DNA of 64,000 nucleotides from Actinosynnema pretiosum. Lineage in GTDB: Bacteria; Actinomycetota; Actinomycetes; Mycobacteriales; Pseudonocardiaceae. Below, piece by piece: positions 16,838 through 24,716 of the stretch. The DNA is taken from the NCBI RefSeq assembly GCF_024171695.1, contig NZ_JAMTCF010000009.1:124001-188000 (forward strand). The letters run 5' to 3'. A program made the position numbers and the translations under genes. The notes beneath the pieces are model-generated. The model saw only the letters and a program-made list of their open reading frames with translations, did not search any database and was not told the origin of the DNA. How positions within the stretch are numbered: position 1 is the first letter of the stretch; every line of letters begins with the position of its first letter.

Positions 16838-17483
16838 TGCCGCTTCTCCTCCTCGGGAAGTCTCAGAGCCAGCGGAGGGTAACCGCCCCTCACGATCCCC
16901 ACACCAACCCGCCCGCACCGCGCCCAGACCACCCGCCCGGCCACCCACTTTCCCGCTCACCCGGCCACCACCCGCGCGGCCACCACGGGCGCAAGCACCA
17001 CCCGCGCGATCACCACCTGCGCGGCCACCACGGGCGCAACACCACCCGTCCGGCCACTATGGGCGGCAACCACCCGGTCACCCGACCCTCGACCCCCACC
17101 TGCCTGCCCGGCCATCTGCCTGGCCACCAGGCAGGCAGTTTGGCTGCCGGGCCGACCGACCGTCGGGCCGACCAACCTGCTGGTTGACCAGCCGTCGGCC
17201 GCCCGGCCGACCAATCACCGGGTTGTCGGGCCGTCCAACCACCGAGCACCTGGATGGCCTTGATGACCTGAGCGGTCCGGCGGCCTGGCAGCCGTTCGAC
17301 AGTCGAGCACCGGGTGGTCGGCTGGCGGAGAGCGCGTGGCTCGTGGGGCGGAGTCGTTCGGTGTCGTTGAAGAAGCCCGTTCTGGTCCACGGAGGTCGGA
17401 TGACCGGCTTGATCGCCGGAGAACGCGGCTGAGCGGTCGTCCCGGCACCTTTGCGCCGAGTTGGCGCGAGCGCGTCCCGCGAC
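16838..17483. repeat. Gene-free spacer with a 45-base-period direct repeat
   Basis: The 646 bases upstream of mscL hold no supported gene. A 21-base sequence beginning GCGCGGCCACCACG occurs at 16974-16994 and 17019-17039, with a diverged third copy after 17045. A palindromic CTGCCTG/CAGGCAG pair lies near 17100-17140. The mscL promoter must be within this stretch but I cannot place it. Confidence 0.45.
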
Positions 17484-18122
17484 TCAGTTCGAGCGCAGCG
17501 TCAGGCCCACCTCCTGCCCCAGCGCCTCGGCCGCGACCACCGCCGCCAAGTCGCGCGGCATCAGCAGGACCACGGCCTCCTCCCGCAGCGCCACCACCAC
17601 CGCGTCCCGAGCCAGCACCCGTGCTTCCGGACCAGCCCAACCCGTCCCCGGCGGACCGGAACCGCTCGCGCCCGGCTCATTCGCATCCAGCCCGGCCGAA
17701 CCCGGCCCACCGGCGCCCAGCCCGCCAGCACCGAACCCGCCAGCACCGAACCCGCCGCCCACCCCGACCACGTCCACCCGGCCGCCCGTGCGCAGCAGCC
17801 CCGCCGTCACCGGGTCGAAGCGCACCGCCACCGTCGCCGCGTCCGGGTCGACCCCCGTCAGCCGCGCGTCCGTCAGCGGCTCGCCCGCGCGCGCCGCCGA
17901 CACCAGGGCGCGCCCCACCACGACGTCCGCCGCCACCGCGCCATCGGGCGCTAACCCCAGCGGCGCCTCGACCACCCGGACGTCCCCCGGCGCCAGCGCG
18001 ACACCGGGCGGCAGGTCGCGTGCGGCCACCAGCACGGCGGTCGTCGGCGGGGCAGGCCACAGCAGCGCTCCCAGGCCGAGCAGGGCCAGTGCCAGCGCGA
18101 ACAGCTTTCGGGCGAGGTTCAT
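17484..18122 (-). CDS. SAF-domain protein (CpaB/FlgA-like), membrane-anchored
   Basis: The product has 212 residues. One N-terminal transmembrane helix (about 7-23) is followed by a SAF domain (VLVAARDLPPGVALAPGDV, about 30-90) of the kind found in CpaB, FlgA and antifreeze-like proteins. A Gly-rich insert (GGFGAGGFGAGGLGAGG, about 122-138) interrupts the C-terminal part before a final beta-rich segment. Function is unknown; CpaB homologues act in Flp pilus assembly, but no pilus genes are here. It may form a transcript with the FmdB-type gene upstream, although a terminator separates them. Confidence 0.7.
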   Translation of the reverse strand: MNLARKLFALALALLGLGALLWPAPPTTAVLVAARDLPPGVALAPGDVRVVEAPLGLAPDGAVAADVVVGRALVSAARAGEPLTDARLTGVDPDAATVAVRFDPVTAGLLRTGGRVDVVGVGGGFGAGGFGAGGLGAGGPGSAGLDANEPGASGSGPPGTGWAGPEARVLARDAVVVALREEAVVLLMPRDLAAVVAAEALGQEVGLTLRSN

Positions 18123-18165
18123 GCCTCGAAGTTAGAAGGCCCGGAGCGGGGCCGGGAAGCACAAA

Positions 18166-18193
18166 GCCCCCGAGTTGTGGACAACTCGGGGGC
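18166..18193 (-). terminator. Rho-independent terminator of the FmdB-type gene
   Basis: A 12-base stem (GCCCCCGAGTTG, 18166-18177, with its complement at 18182-18193) around a 4-base loop is followed on the minus strand by CTTTG. It lies 20 bases after the stop at 18213. Confidence 0.7.
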
Positions 18194-18212
18194 CTGTGGA
18201 GAACTCGGTGCG

Positions 18213-18518
18213 TCAGGAAGCGGCGGCCGTCTTCGAGGAGGACGATGCCGGCGCGGAAGACGAAGACGAGGACGTCGAAGAAGAAGACGTCGAGGAAGAC
18301 GAAGACGAGGACGACTCGCTCTTCGGCGACGAGGACGACGATCCCCGGCTGTCGGTCCGGTAGAAGCCGCTCCCCTTGAACACGACCCCCACGGCGCCGT
18401 AGAGCTTGCGCAGCTTGCCGGAGCACTCGGGGCACTCGGTCAGCGCGGAGTCGGAGAAGGACTGCACCGCTTCGAACCGGTGGTCGCACTCGGTGCAGGC
18501 GTACTGGTAGGTCGGCAC
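18213..18518 (-). CDS. FmdB-family zinc-ribbon protein with a Ser-rich tail
   Basis: The product has 101 residues from a GTG at 18518 preceded by GGAGGGG. The N-terminal zinc ribbon has two CxxC knuckles (CTEC at 7-10 and CPEC about 31-34) and the GSGFYRTD motif of the FmdB regulatory family. The last 45 residues are almost pure Ser with Lys/Glu/Ala (encoded by TCC/TCG/AGC runs on the coding strand), longer than I would expect. The homologue in M. tuberculosis (Rv0991c) sits at the same place and has been linked to protein homeostasis. Starts further upstream would add a poorly conserved extension. Confidence 0.8.
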   Translation of the reverse strand: MPTYQYACTECDHRFEAVQSFSDSALTECPECSGKLRKLYGAVGVVFKGSGFYRTDSRGSSSSSPKSESSSSSSSSTSSSSTSSSSSSAPASSSSKTAAAS

Positions 18519-18619
18519 GATCGCCCCTCCACGAGTCCTGATTGGCACTCCCACGTCACGAGTGCCAACGACGATGATGCGCTGAGGGGCGCGCCGCGCG
18601 CAAACATGCCTGGTCAACG

Positions 18620-19186
18620 TCACAGCGGCAAGCGCACCACACCACTCTTGCGAGTGAGTACGGCACTCATCCGGACGTCATGAGCCTCCGCGGGCAGCGA
18701 TTCCACGAACTCCTCGTCGCGCACCACCGCCACGACCGGACCACGGGCCAGCGGCAGCGTCCGGTCGTAGTACCCGCCGCCCTGACCCAACCGCACCCCG
18801 GCCCGGTCCACCGCCAGCGCGGGAACGAGCACCAGCGCCGCCCCCGCCACCGCCCCGACCCCCAGCACCGGCCCGTCCGGCTCCCGCAGCCCGAACGGCC
18901 CCGGCCGCAGCGCCCCGGTGAACTCCGCCCACTCCAGCGGCCCGACCCCCGCCACCACCGGCAGCAGCACCCGGAACCCCGCCCCCCGCAACGACTCCAG
19001 CATCCCCACGGATCCCGGCTCGCCCCGCACCGCGAGGTACGCGCACACCACCCCACCGGCCGGAACCCCGAAAGCGGCGGTCGCCAGCAGCACCTCGGAC
19101 ACCATCGGGACCGGCTCGGCCCCGCGCCGCGCCGCCCGCAGCCGTGCGCGCTCCGCGTCCTTGCGATCACGTTCACCGGACGTCAT
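18620..19186 (-). CDS. 5-formyltetrahydrofolate cyclo-ligase
   Basis: The product has 188 residues. It converts 5-formyl-THF to 5,10-methenyl-THF with ATP. The ATP-binding motif RLGQGGGYYDR (about 131-141) is present, with PALAVDRAGVRLG before it. The N-terminal helix region is short: only about 25 residues precede the first beta strand, and the usual RxxxR helix is abbreviated, so it is slightly compact for the family. Divergent from galU with 38 bases between starts. Order FmdB/5-FCL/galU is as in M. tuberculosis. Confidence 0.85.
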   Translation of the reverse strand: MTSGERDRKDAERARLRAARRGAEPVPMVSEVLLATAAFGVPAGGVVCAYLAVRGEPGSVGMLESLRGAGFRVLLPVVAGVGPLEWAEFTGALRPGPFGLREPDGPVLGVGAVAGAALVLVPALAVDRAGVRLGQGGGYYDRTLPLARGPVVAVVRDEEFVESLPAEAHDVRMSAVLTRKSGVVRLPL

Positions 19187-19210
19187 GGCAGGACAGCCTA
19201 TGGACGCCGT

Positions 19211-19216
19211 TAGGCT
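19211..19216 (+). promoter_or_regulatory. -10 element of a leaderless galU transcript
   Basis: TAGGCT ends 8 bases before the galU ATG at 19225 and there is no purine-rich ribosome site. The same hexamer precedes metG (45048) and ispE (53669) at 6 bases. Confidence 0.5.
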
Positions 19217-19224
19217 CGCTGGGC

Positions 19225-20106
19225 ATGAGCGCCTTCACGACAGCAATCGTGCCCGCGGCCGGGTTGGGCACCCGCTTCCTCCCGACCACCAAGGCCGTGC
19301 CCAAGGAGCTGCTGCCGGTCGTCGACACCCCCGGCATCGAACTCGTCGCCACCGAGGCGGCCGAGGCGGGCGCCACCAAGCTGATCATCGTCACCTCCCC
19401 CGGCAAGGAGTCGGTGGCGCAGTACTTCCGCCCCCAGCCCGAGCTGGAGGAGACCCTGGAGAGCCGGGGCAAGACCGAGCTGGTCGCCAAGGTCCGCCGC
19501 GCCCCCGCCCTGCTCGACGTGGAGACCGCGCTCCAGGAGAAGGCGCTCGGCCTGGGCCACGCCGTCGGCTGCGCCGAGGCCAACCTGACCGACGCCGACG
19601 AGGCCGTCGCCGTGCTGCTGCCGGACGACCTGGTGCTCCCCACCGGCGTGCTCTCCCGCATGGCCGCCGTCCGCGAGCGCTTCGGCGGCAGCGTCCTGTG
19701 CGCGTTCGACATCCCGCGCGAGCAGATCTCCGCCTACGGCGTGTTCGACGTGAACGACACCGACGACGACGACGTCAAGCAGGTCGTCGGCATGGTCGAG
19801 AAGCCCAAGGCCGAGGACGCCCCGTCCACCTACGCCGCCGCGGGCCGCTACCTCCTCGATCGGGCGATCTTCGACGCCCTCAAGCGGATCACGCCCGGCG
19901 CGGGCGGCGAGCTCCAGCTCACCGACGCCATCGCGCTGCTGATCTCCGAGGGCCACCCGGTGCACGTCGTGGTCCACCGCGGTGGGCGACACGACCTGGG
20001 CAATCCGGGAGGTTTCCTCAAGGCTGCGGTTGACTTCGCGTTGGAGCACCCCGACTACGGGCCGGCGCTCGGGGAGTGGTTGCGGGGTCGCCTCGGCAAC
20101 TCCTGA
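19225..20106 (+). CDS. galU: UTP-glucose-1-phosphate uridylyltransferase
   Basis: The product has 293 residues and makes UDP-glucose from UTP and glucose-1-phosphate. The nucleotide-binding signature AAGLGTRFLPTTKAVPKELLP (from residue 10, shown here in part) and the later VEKPKAEDAPSTYAAAGRY and GGRHDLGNPGGFLKA segments are canonical. Product feeds cell-wall polysaccharides, trehalose and the Leloir pathway. It is the first gene of a galU-glp-rimJ-sepX series transcribed in the same direction. Confidence 0.95.
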   Translation: MSAFTTAIVPAAGLGTRFLPTTKAVPKELLPVVDTPGIELVATEAAEAGATKLIIVTSPGKESVAQYFRPQPELEETLESRGKTELVAKVRRAPALLDVETALQEKALGLGHAVGCAEANLTDADEAVAVLLPDDLVLPTGVLSRMAAVRERFGGSVLCAFDIPREQISAYGVFDVNDTDDDDVKQVVGMVEKPKAEDAPSTYAAAGRYLLDRAIFDALKRITPGAGGELQLTDAIALLISEGHPVHVVVHRGGRHDLGNPGGFLKAAVDFALEHPDYGPALGEWLRGRLGNS

Positions 20107-20137
20107 ACGAGGTATGAGCATGAACGAGGTATGAGCA
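20104..20137 (+). repeat. Perfect 17-base tandem duplication covering the glp ribosome site
   Basis: The 17-base unit TGAACGAGGTATGAGCA occurs at 20104-20120 and again at 20121-20137, beginning at the galU stop codon and ending 1 base before the glp ATG at 20139. Each copy contains GAACGAGGT and an ATG, so the intergenic space has two potential ribosome sites and tiny reading frames. Confidence 0.85.
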
Positions 20138-20138
20138 C

Positions 20139-21362
20139 ATGAGGTCAGTGGACGAGCAGCTCGCCAGGGTCATCGCCGCCGCGGTGCGGCCTGCCCCGGT
20201 GCGCGTGGCGATCTCCGAGTCACAGGGTCTGCTCTGCGCCGAGGAGGTCGTCGCCGAGCGCGCTTTGCCCGGTTTCGACCAGGCGGCGGTGGACGGCTAC
20301 GCGGTGCGCAGCGTGGACGTGCAGGGCGCTGGTGAGGAACCGGTGACGCTCCCGGTGGTCGGCGAGATCACCGCGGGGTCGCGCCAGCCGAGACGGCTCC
20401 AGCCGGGGCAGGCGGTCCGGGTGGCGACCGGCGCCCCGCTGCCGACGCTGGCCGACGCGGTGGTCCCGCTGGGCTTCACCGACGGCCACGCGGCCAAGGT
20501 GACGGTCCAGCGGCCCGTCCCGTCGGCGGCGTTCGTGCGCCGCACCGGCGAGGACGTGCAGACCGGGGACGTCGCCGTCCGCCGGGGCACGACCATCGGC
20601 GCCGCCCAGGTCGGCCTGCTGGCCGCGGTCGGGCGGAACAAGGTGCTCGTCCACCCCCGGCCCAGGGTGTCGGTCATCTCCGTCGGCGAGGAGCTGGTGG
20701 ACGTCGACCGCACCCCAGGCCAGGGCCAGGTCTACGACGTGAACTCCTACGCGCTCGCGGCGGCTGCCCGCGACGCCGGGGCCGAGGTCAGCCGGGTCGG
20801 CATCCAGTCGGCCGACCCGCGCAGGCTCCGCGAGGTCGTCGAGGGCAGGCTGCTGCTGTCCGAGGTGGTCGTCGTGGCGGGCGGGGTCGGCGGGGCCATC
20901 GGCGACGAGGTCAGGGCCGCGCTCGCGGACCTGGGCGACGTGGACATCACGCGGGTCGCCATGCACCCCGGTTCCGTGCAGGGCTTCGGCAGGCTCGGGC
21001 CCGACGCGGTGCCGACGTTCCTGCTGCCCGCCAACCCGATGAGCGCCCTGGTGGTGTTCGAGGTGCTGGTCAGACCGCTGATCAGGGCGGCGCTGGGCAA
21101 GCGGAACCCGTACCGGCGCGCGGTCAGCGCCCGGCTGCTGTCGCCGCTGTCGTCCACCAAGGGGCGGCGCGGCTTCCTGCGCGCGCAGCTGCTGCGGGAC
21201 GAGCAGACCGGCGAGTTCCTGGTCCAACCGCTCGGGCAGTCCGGGGCGCACCTGCTCGCCTCGCTCGCCGAGGCGAACTGCCTGGTCATGGTGGACGAGG
21301 ACGTCACCGACGTCGCCGTCGGCGAAGAGGTGCTGGTCAGCTTCATCGCCCAGAAGGGGTAG
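20139..21362 (+). CDS. glp: Gephyrin-like MoeA-family protein (Glp)
   Basis: The product has 407 residues with the full MoeA layout: N-terminal domain (PGFDQAAVDGYAVR), beta-barrel domain, molybdopterin-binding domain and C-terminal barrel. Canonical catalytic motifs are altered: the usual GGVSVG reads GGVGGAIG, and the LPGNP loop reads LPANP. In Corynebacteriales the MoeA paralogue at this locus, Glp, is a divisome protein that binds FtsZ and a membrane receptor (GLPR, SepX in Streptomyces) encoded two genes downstream. The same arrangement here (sepX at 22180) favours a cell-division role over molybdenum cofactor synthesis, though enzymatic activity cannot be excluded. Confidence 0.8.
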   Translation: MRSVDEQLARVIAAAVRPAPVRVAISESQGLLCAEEVVAERALPGFDQAAVDGYAVRSVDVQGAGEEPVTLPVVGEITAGSRQPRRLQPGQAVRVATGAPLPTLADAVVPLGFTDGHAAKVTVQRPVPSAAFVRRTGEDVQTGDVAVRRGTTIGAAQVGLLAAVGRNKVLVHPRPRVSVISVGEELVDVDRTPGQGQVYDVNSYALAAAARDAGAEVSRVGIQSADPRRLREVVEGRLLLSEVVVVAGGVGGAIGDEVRAALADLGDVDITRVAMHPGSVQGFGRLGPDAVPTFLLPANPMSALVVFEVLVRPLIRAALGKRNPYRRAVSARLLSPLSSTKGRRGFLRAQLLRDEQTGEFLVQPLGQSGAHLLASLAEANCLVMVDEDVTDVAVGEEVLVSFIAQKG

Positions 21363-21411
21363 GGAGATCGCACCGCTGGCGTGGGAGGGCGGACGGCACC
21401 CCGGTTGGCCC

Positions 21412-22026
21412 GTGCGGCTGGGGCCGCTGCGGGTGGCGGCCGGGGTGGTGGAGCTGCGCCCGCCGAGGCTGCTGGACGCGGCGGCGTGGGGCCGCATCAG
21501 GCTGCGCGACCGCGACCACCTGGAGGCCTGGGAGCCGACCGCCGTCGACGGGTGGCACGAGCGGAACTCGCCGCTCGCCTGGCCCGCCCAGTGGTCGGCG
21601 CTCAAGGGGCTGGCCAGGCGCGGCCAGGCGCTGCCGTTCGTGATCACCGTGGACGGCGAGCTGGCCGGGCAGATCACGGTCGGGAACATCGTGCGCGGGG
21701 CGCTGCGCTCGGCGTGGGTCGGTTACTGGGTCGCCGCCGACCGGGCCGGTGGCGGGGTCGCGACGGCCGCCCTCGCCCTTGTGGTGGATCACACCTTCGG
21801 GTACGCCGGGCTGCACCGGTTGGAGGCCACCGTGCGGCCCGAGAACGCGGCCAGCTCGCGGGTGCTGGCGAAGGCCGGATTCCGCCGGGAGGGGTTGTTC
21901 GAGCGGTACCTCGACGTGGCCGGGCAGTGGCGTGACCACCTGTGTTTCGCCATGACGGCGGAGGAGGCGTCCCCCGAGGGGCTGGTCCGCCGAATGGAGG
22001 CCCAGGGGTACGTCCGAACATCGTGA
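21412..22026 (+). CDS. rimJ: RimJ/RimL-type GNAT N-acetyltransferase
   Basis: The product has 204 residues from GTG 21412. It has the GNAT core: VGYWVAADRAGGGVATAAL acetyl-CoA loop and HRLEATVRPENAASSRVLAKAGF, typical of RimJ/RimL ribosomal-protein or other N-terminal acetyltransferases. The start is uncertain: the in-frame codons just upstream (21376-21411) read LAWEGGRHPGWP, which resembles the conserved beginning of the family, but no ATG, GTG or TTG opens it. Only CTG at 21376 would. It lies 49 bases after glp, between glp and sepX, as in M. tuberculosis. Confidence 0.85.
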   Translation: MRLGPLRVAAGVVELRPPRLLDAAAWGRIRLRDRDHLEAWEPTAVDGWHERNSPLAWPAQWSALKGLARRGQALPFVITVDGELAGQITVGNIVRGALRSAWVGYWVAADRAGGGVATAALALVVDHTFGYAGLHRLEATVRPENAASSRVLAKAGFRREGLFERYLDVAGQWRDHLCFAMTAEEASPEGLVRRMEAQGYVRTS

Positions 22027-22179
22027 AGGGCGTGCCGAACGGGTCAACTTGATCCGCCGAAGGTGGGGTCTGGACCACACCCGCGTACCTCTCCCGGTCG
22101 GCGAGCCTCCGAGACAGGTGTGACTGTTGTGGCTAGCGTGGTGTCTGCACTACGCGCTGTCAGGGGGAGGTGAACGGGG

Positions 22180-22821
22180 ATGCCGAGTTCGCTGATCGTC
22201 GTCGGGCTGGGGGTGGCCTGGCTGGTCGTCCTCGTGCCGATGGTGGTCCGCAAGCGGGCCGATGCGCGCAGCAGCGTGGAAGAGGAGTACGACCCCGTGT
22301 CCGAGCACGAGTACGAGCTGGACGACGAGTACGACGACTACGAGGACGAGCTCCCGCAGCGCGCCTACCGGCCGGGGCGGGGCGGCTACGACCCGGAGAC
22401 CGCCGCCATCGTCGCCCAGGCCAAGTACGCGTTCCGGCGCCGGGTCGTCGCGGTCCTGCTGCTGCTGGCGGCGGTCACGGCCGTCGTGGCGGGCTTCCTG
22501 CTGCCGGTGCTGTGGTGGGCGCACGGGGCGGTCGACCTCGCGCTCGTCGGGTACCTGACGTACCTGCGCCGCCAGGTCCGCATCGAGGAGGACGTCCGGG
22601 CCCGCCGTCAGGCCCGGCTGGCGTCCCGGCGGCGCGCGGCCCGGCACGAGGAGCCGGTGGAGGACGAGGACGAGTCGCGGCACGACGTGCCCGCGCCCAG
22701 GCGCGAGCAGCAGCCGGTGGCGCCGGGGGCGGTCGTGGTGGACGCGGACGACGAGGACCCGGTGTTCCTGGAGCTCGACGGGCCCGGTGACCTGCGGTAC
22801 CGGCGCGCGGCGGGGGAGTGA
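22180..22821 (+). CDS. sepX: Divisome membrane protein SepX/GlpR
   Basis: The product has 213 residues. An N-terminal transmembrane helix (about 3-23, SSLIVVGLGVAWLVVLVPMVV) is followed by a Tyr/Asp/Glu-rich segment (EYELDDEYDDYEDE), two further hydrophobic helices (about 88-108 and 112-128), and an Arg/Glu-rich cytoplasmic tail. This layout and the position after glp and rimJ match the SepX/GLPR receptor that recruits Glp to the division site. The ATG at 22180 follows GGGGGAGG by 9 bases. It probably anchors Glp at the septal membrane (inferred from the family). Confidence 0.8.
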   Translation: MPSSLIVVGLGVAWLVVLVPMVVRKRADARSSVEEEYDPVSEHEYELDDEYDDYEDELPQRAYRPGRGGYDPETAAIVAQAKYAFRRRVVAVLLLLAAVTAVVAGFLLPVLWWAHGAVDLALVGYLTYLRRQVRIEEDVRARRQARLASRRRAARHEEPVEDEDESRHDVPAPRREQQPVAPGAVVVDADDEDPVFLELDGPGDLRYRRAAGE

Positions 22822-22822
22822 T

Positions 22823-22845
22823 GGGGGGTGGTGAAACCACCCCCC
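22823..22845 (+). terminator. Hairpin after sepX
   Basis: GGGGGGTGGT (22823-22832) pairs perfectly with its complement at 22836-22845 around a 3-base loop, directly after the sepX stop. No T-run follows; it may end the sepX transcript just before the tRNA promoter. Confidence 0.6.
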
Positions 22846-22861
22846 GAAGTACTGCTATAGT
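22832..22861 (+). promoter_or_regulatory. Promoter of tRNA-Ala
   Basis: A -10 element TATAGT (22856-22861) lies 30 bases before the tRNA. A possible -35 (TGAAAC, 22832-22837) sits 18 bases upstream, partly inside the hairpin. This is the closest match to consensus -10 sequence in the core part of the window. Confidence 0.5.
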
Positions 22862-22891
22862 TCTCCTGCACGACAACGAAGAACTGAACAC

Positions 22892-22967
22892 GGGGCTGTA
22901 GCGCAGTTGGTAGCGCGACTCGTTCGCATCGAGTAGGTCAGGGGTTCGATTCCCCTCAGCTCCACCA
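22892..22967 (+). tRNA. tRNA-Ala, anticodon CGC, with encoded CCA
   Basis: The 73-base body (22892-22964) plus CCA (22965-22967) folds as a cloverleaf. The acceptor stem GGGGCTG pairs with CAGCTCC and contains the G3:U70 wobble that identifies alanine tRNA. The anticodon arm ACTCG-TTCGCAT-CGAGT gives CGC. The T arm contains GGGGTTCGATTCCCC. A GC hairpin follows. A defence island with a truncated conjugation gene begins at its 3' end, so it may be an integration site. Confidence 0.97.
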
Positions 22968-24233
22968 GAGTAAGTACGTTCGAATCCCGGTCCCGGCCCC
23001 GGTTGGGGCCGGGGTTCGTCGTTTCGGCGGGAAGTGGGCCGCACGAACGGCGACTTCATAGACCGGCAGTTCCTTGAGGTCGGCTGCGGTCATGGCGGGG
23101 GCGAAGCGCTTCTCCAGTGTGCGAGCGTCGTCGTGGTCGAGCTGGAAGGCGACTTGTGATCGCGCGGTGCCGATAACGGCCGACTGCACCTGACGGGGAA
23201 GCTGGTCGAGGTACTGGTGTGCCAACGTCAGCCCCAGGCCGAGCCCGCGCGCCTGGGCCAGCATGTCGGCCAGCTCGTTGTCAGACCCGAGCCTCAGCAC
23301 GTCTTGGAACTCATCGAGGTAGGCCCACGCCGGACGCCGCCTCTCGGCAGGGACGGCCGCCCGACCGAGGGTGGCTTGCCAGAGCGCAGCCATGAGCAGC
23401 GAGCCGAGGAGGTGCGCCGTTTCGGTGCCGACAACTCCCTTGCTGAGCGGTACGAGCACGATGCGCCGCTTGCGGAACACGTCCGCCAGGTCGATGCCCG
23501 TGCTCTGGCCGAGCATCAGGCGAAGTGACGTGCGGGTGGTCAGGGTGCGCAGCTTGTTGAGGCTTGGGCCGATGACCTGCGCGCGTTCGCCCTCGCTCAT
23601 GTGCTCGCAGGTGGCCCAGAAGCTCCGCACCGAGTCCGGGACGCCGGCCTGCGACGTGACGAACCTACGGAAGGTCGGATTGAGCAGCAGCTCGGGAACC
23701 TCCGTCAGCGCGAAGGCCGAACCGTCCGCGGCCCGTGTGTGAGTCAGCGTCAGCAGGCAGTTGCGGAGAACGTCGCTCGTCCTCGGTCCCCAGGACGAAC
23801 GCCACAGTTCCGAGAAGACGTGCACGACGTGATCCACAACAAGCTCGTGCTCGCTGCGACCGACCTGTAGGACGTTGAAGCCGACCGGGAAGTCCGTTGC
23901 GGACGGGGCGAGGACGATCACGTCCTCCGTCCTGCTGCTCGGTACGCGGGACAGGACGTCGGCCACAAGATCGCTCTTGGGGTCGAGCAGCACCAGGCCG
24001 TCACCGCGCTCGATATCCTGGAGCGCCGCGTTGGCGATGAGCGTGGACTTGCCGACGCCCGTTGGCCCGATGAGGTGCAGGTGCCTCAAGCGGTCTTCGG
24101 TCGTAAGGGTGAGTGGACGGTTTTGGGCGCCGGGGAAGTTGCTGTCAGCCAGCACGAGCCCCATGCGCGCCATGCCTTCCGGTGGCGGAAGCTGCCGCGA
24201 ACGGCCGAGCTCCAGCCCTGTGAGGTACAGCAC
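22956..24233 (-). pseudogene. Truncated conjugative-type (TraG/VirD4 or HerA-like) ATPase reading into tRNA-Ala
   Basis: The open frame has 425 codons. It contains a Walker A motif (IGPTGVGKSTL, about 54-64), a Walker B-like AYLDEFQD (about 300) and the AHQYLDQL and GTARSQVAFQL segments of type IV secretion DNA-binding ATPases. The frame starts mid-domain for this family (usually 600-800 residues), so the N-terminal part looks missing. Its last residues are encoded by the tRNA terminator and the 3' end of tRNA-Ala, where the stop lies. It therefore looks like a remnant trapped at an integration junction. An intact short protein cannot be excluded. It suggests past arrival on an integrative conjugative element. 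Confidence 0.65.
22992..23013. terminator. Hairpin downstream of tRNA-Ala
   Basis: CCCGGCCCC (22992-23000) pairs with GGGGCCGGG (23005-23013) around a 4-base loop. It is probably the tRNA terminator. The minus-strand ATPase reading frame runs through it, which suggests that the frame ends in host sequence. Confidence 0.55.
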
Positions 24234-24716
24234 AGTAGGTGGACGATTGGAGTGCAGATAGAAGGCCGACCAGCTCTATTGAGCGACCTGCTGCAATTGA
24301 AGAAATGACCAGCCTCGACCATATCCTTATTATTCGCAGGGGGCAATCTCTATCCTGCTTTTCGAAGTGGATTCGTTGTCTTATAATTGACCTCAGAAAA
24401 TGAAGCCGTATCTATTGCAATTCCGGTTGAGTGCAACAGCAAGCCGCTGCCACTTGTGGCTCCAGGGTGTCCATCGGGACGCTTCGCGCCGTCGTGACCT
24501 TTTCGTGACCCATCTGGGGCGAACTCGCGGTCGGCACGGCGGAGGTTGGCTGTCGGTGCCCAGCGCTATCGTGGGAGCATTCAGGGCTGGTGTCACTCTG
24601 TGTGATGAAGGCCGTACTGGTTGGCGCGCGAAGGATGGATACAAGAGTATGGCCAGGTCAGTCGCACCTTCCCCAGCGAGCCCAGCTCTCGACGCGGGCA
24701 AGGGGGTGGCGTGGTA
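24234..24716 (+). promoter_or_regulatory. AT-rich gap with the promoter of the defence operon
   Basis: Bases 24234-24420 are clearly less GC-rich than the surroundings. A perfect -10 hexamer TATAAT lies at 24382-24387; a good -35 is not obvious. The hsdM GTG is at 24717, so a leader of about 320 bases is implied. Frames crossing it (for example ATG 24400 to 24717) have no protein-like composition. Nothing else is recognisable here. Confidence 0.45.

Noticed and set aside
17010..17390. Minus-strand frames in the mscL upstream spacer
   Set aside because: They follow the local tandem repeats and have no ribosome site or recognisable motif.
22475..23059. Minus-strand open frame across the tRNA with a GNRTPDLLDANESRYQLRYSP-like stretch
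   Set aside because: This is the well-known antisense translation of tRNA-Ala and recurs in many genomes as a misannotation; it opposes sepX.
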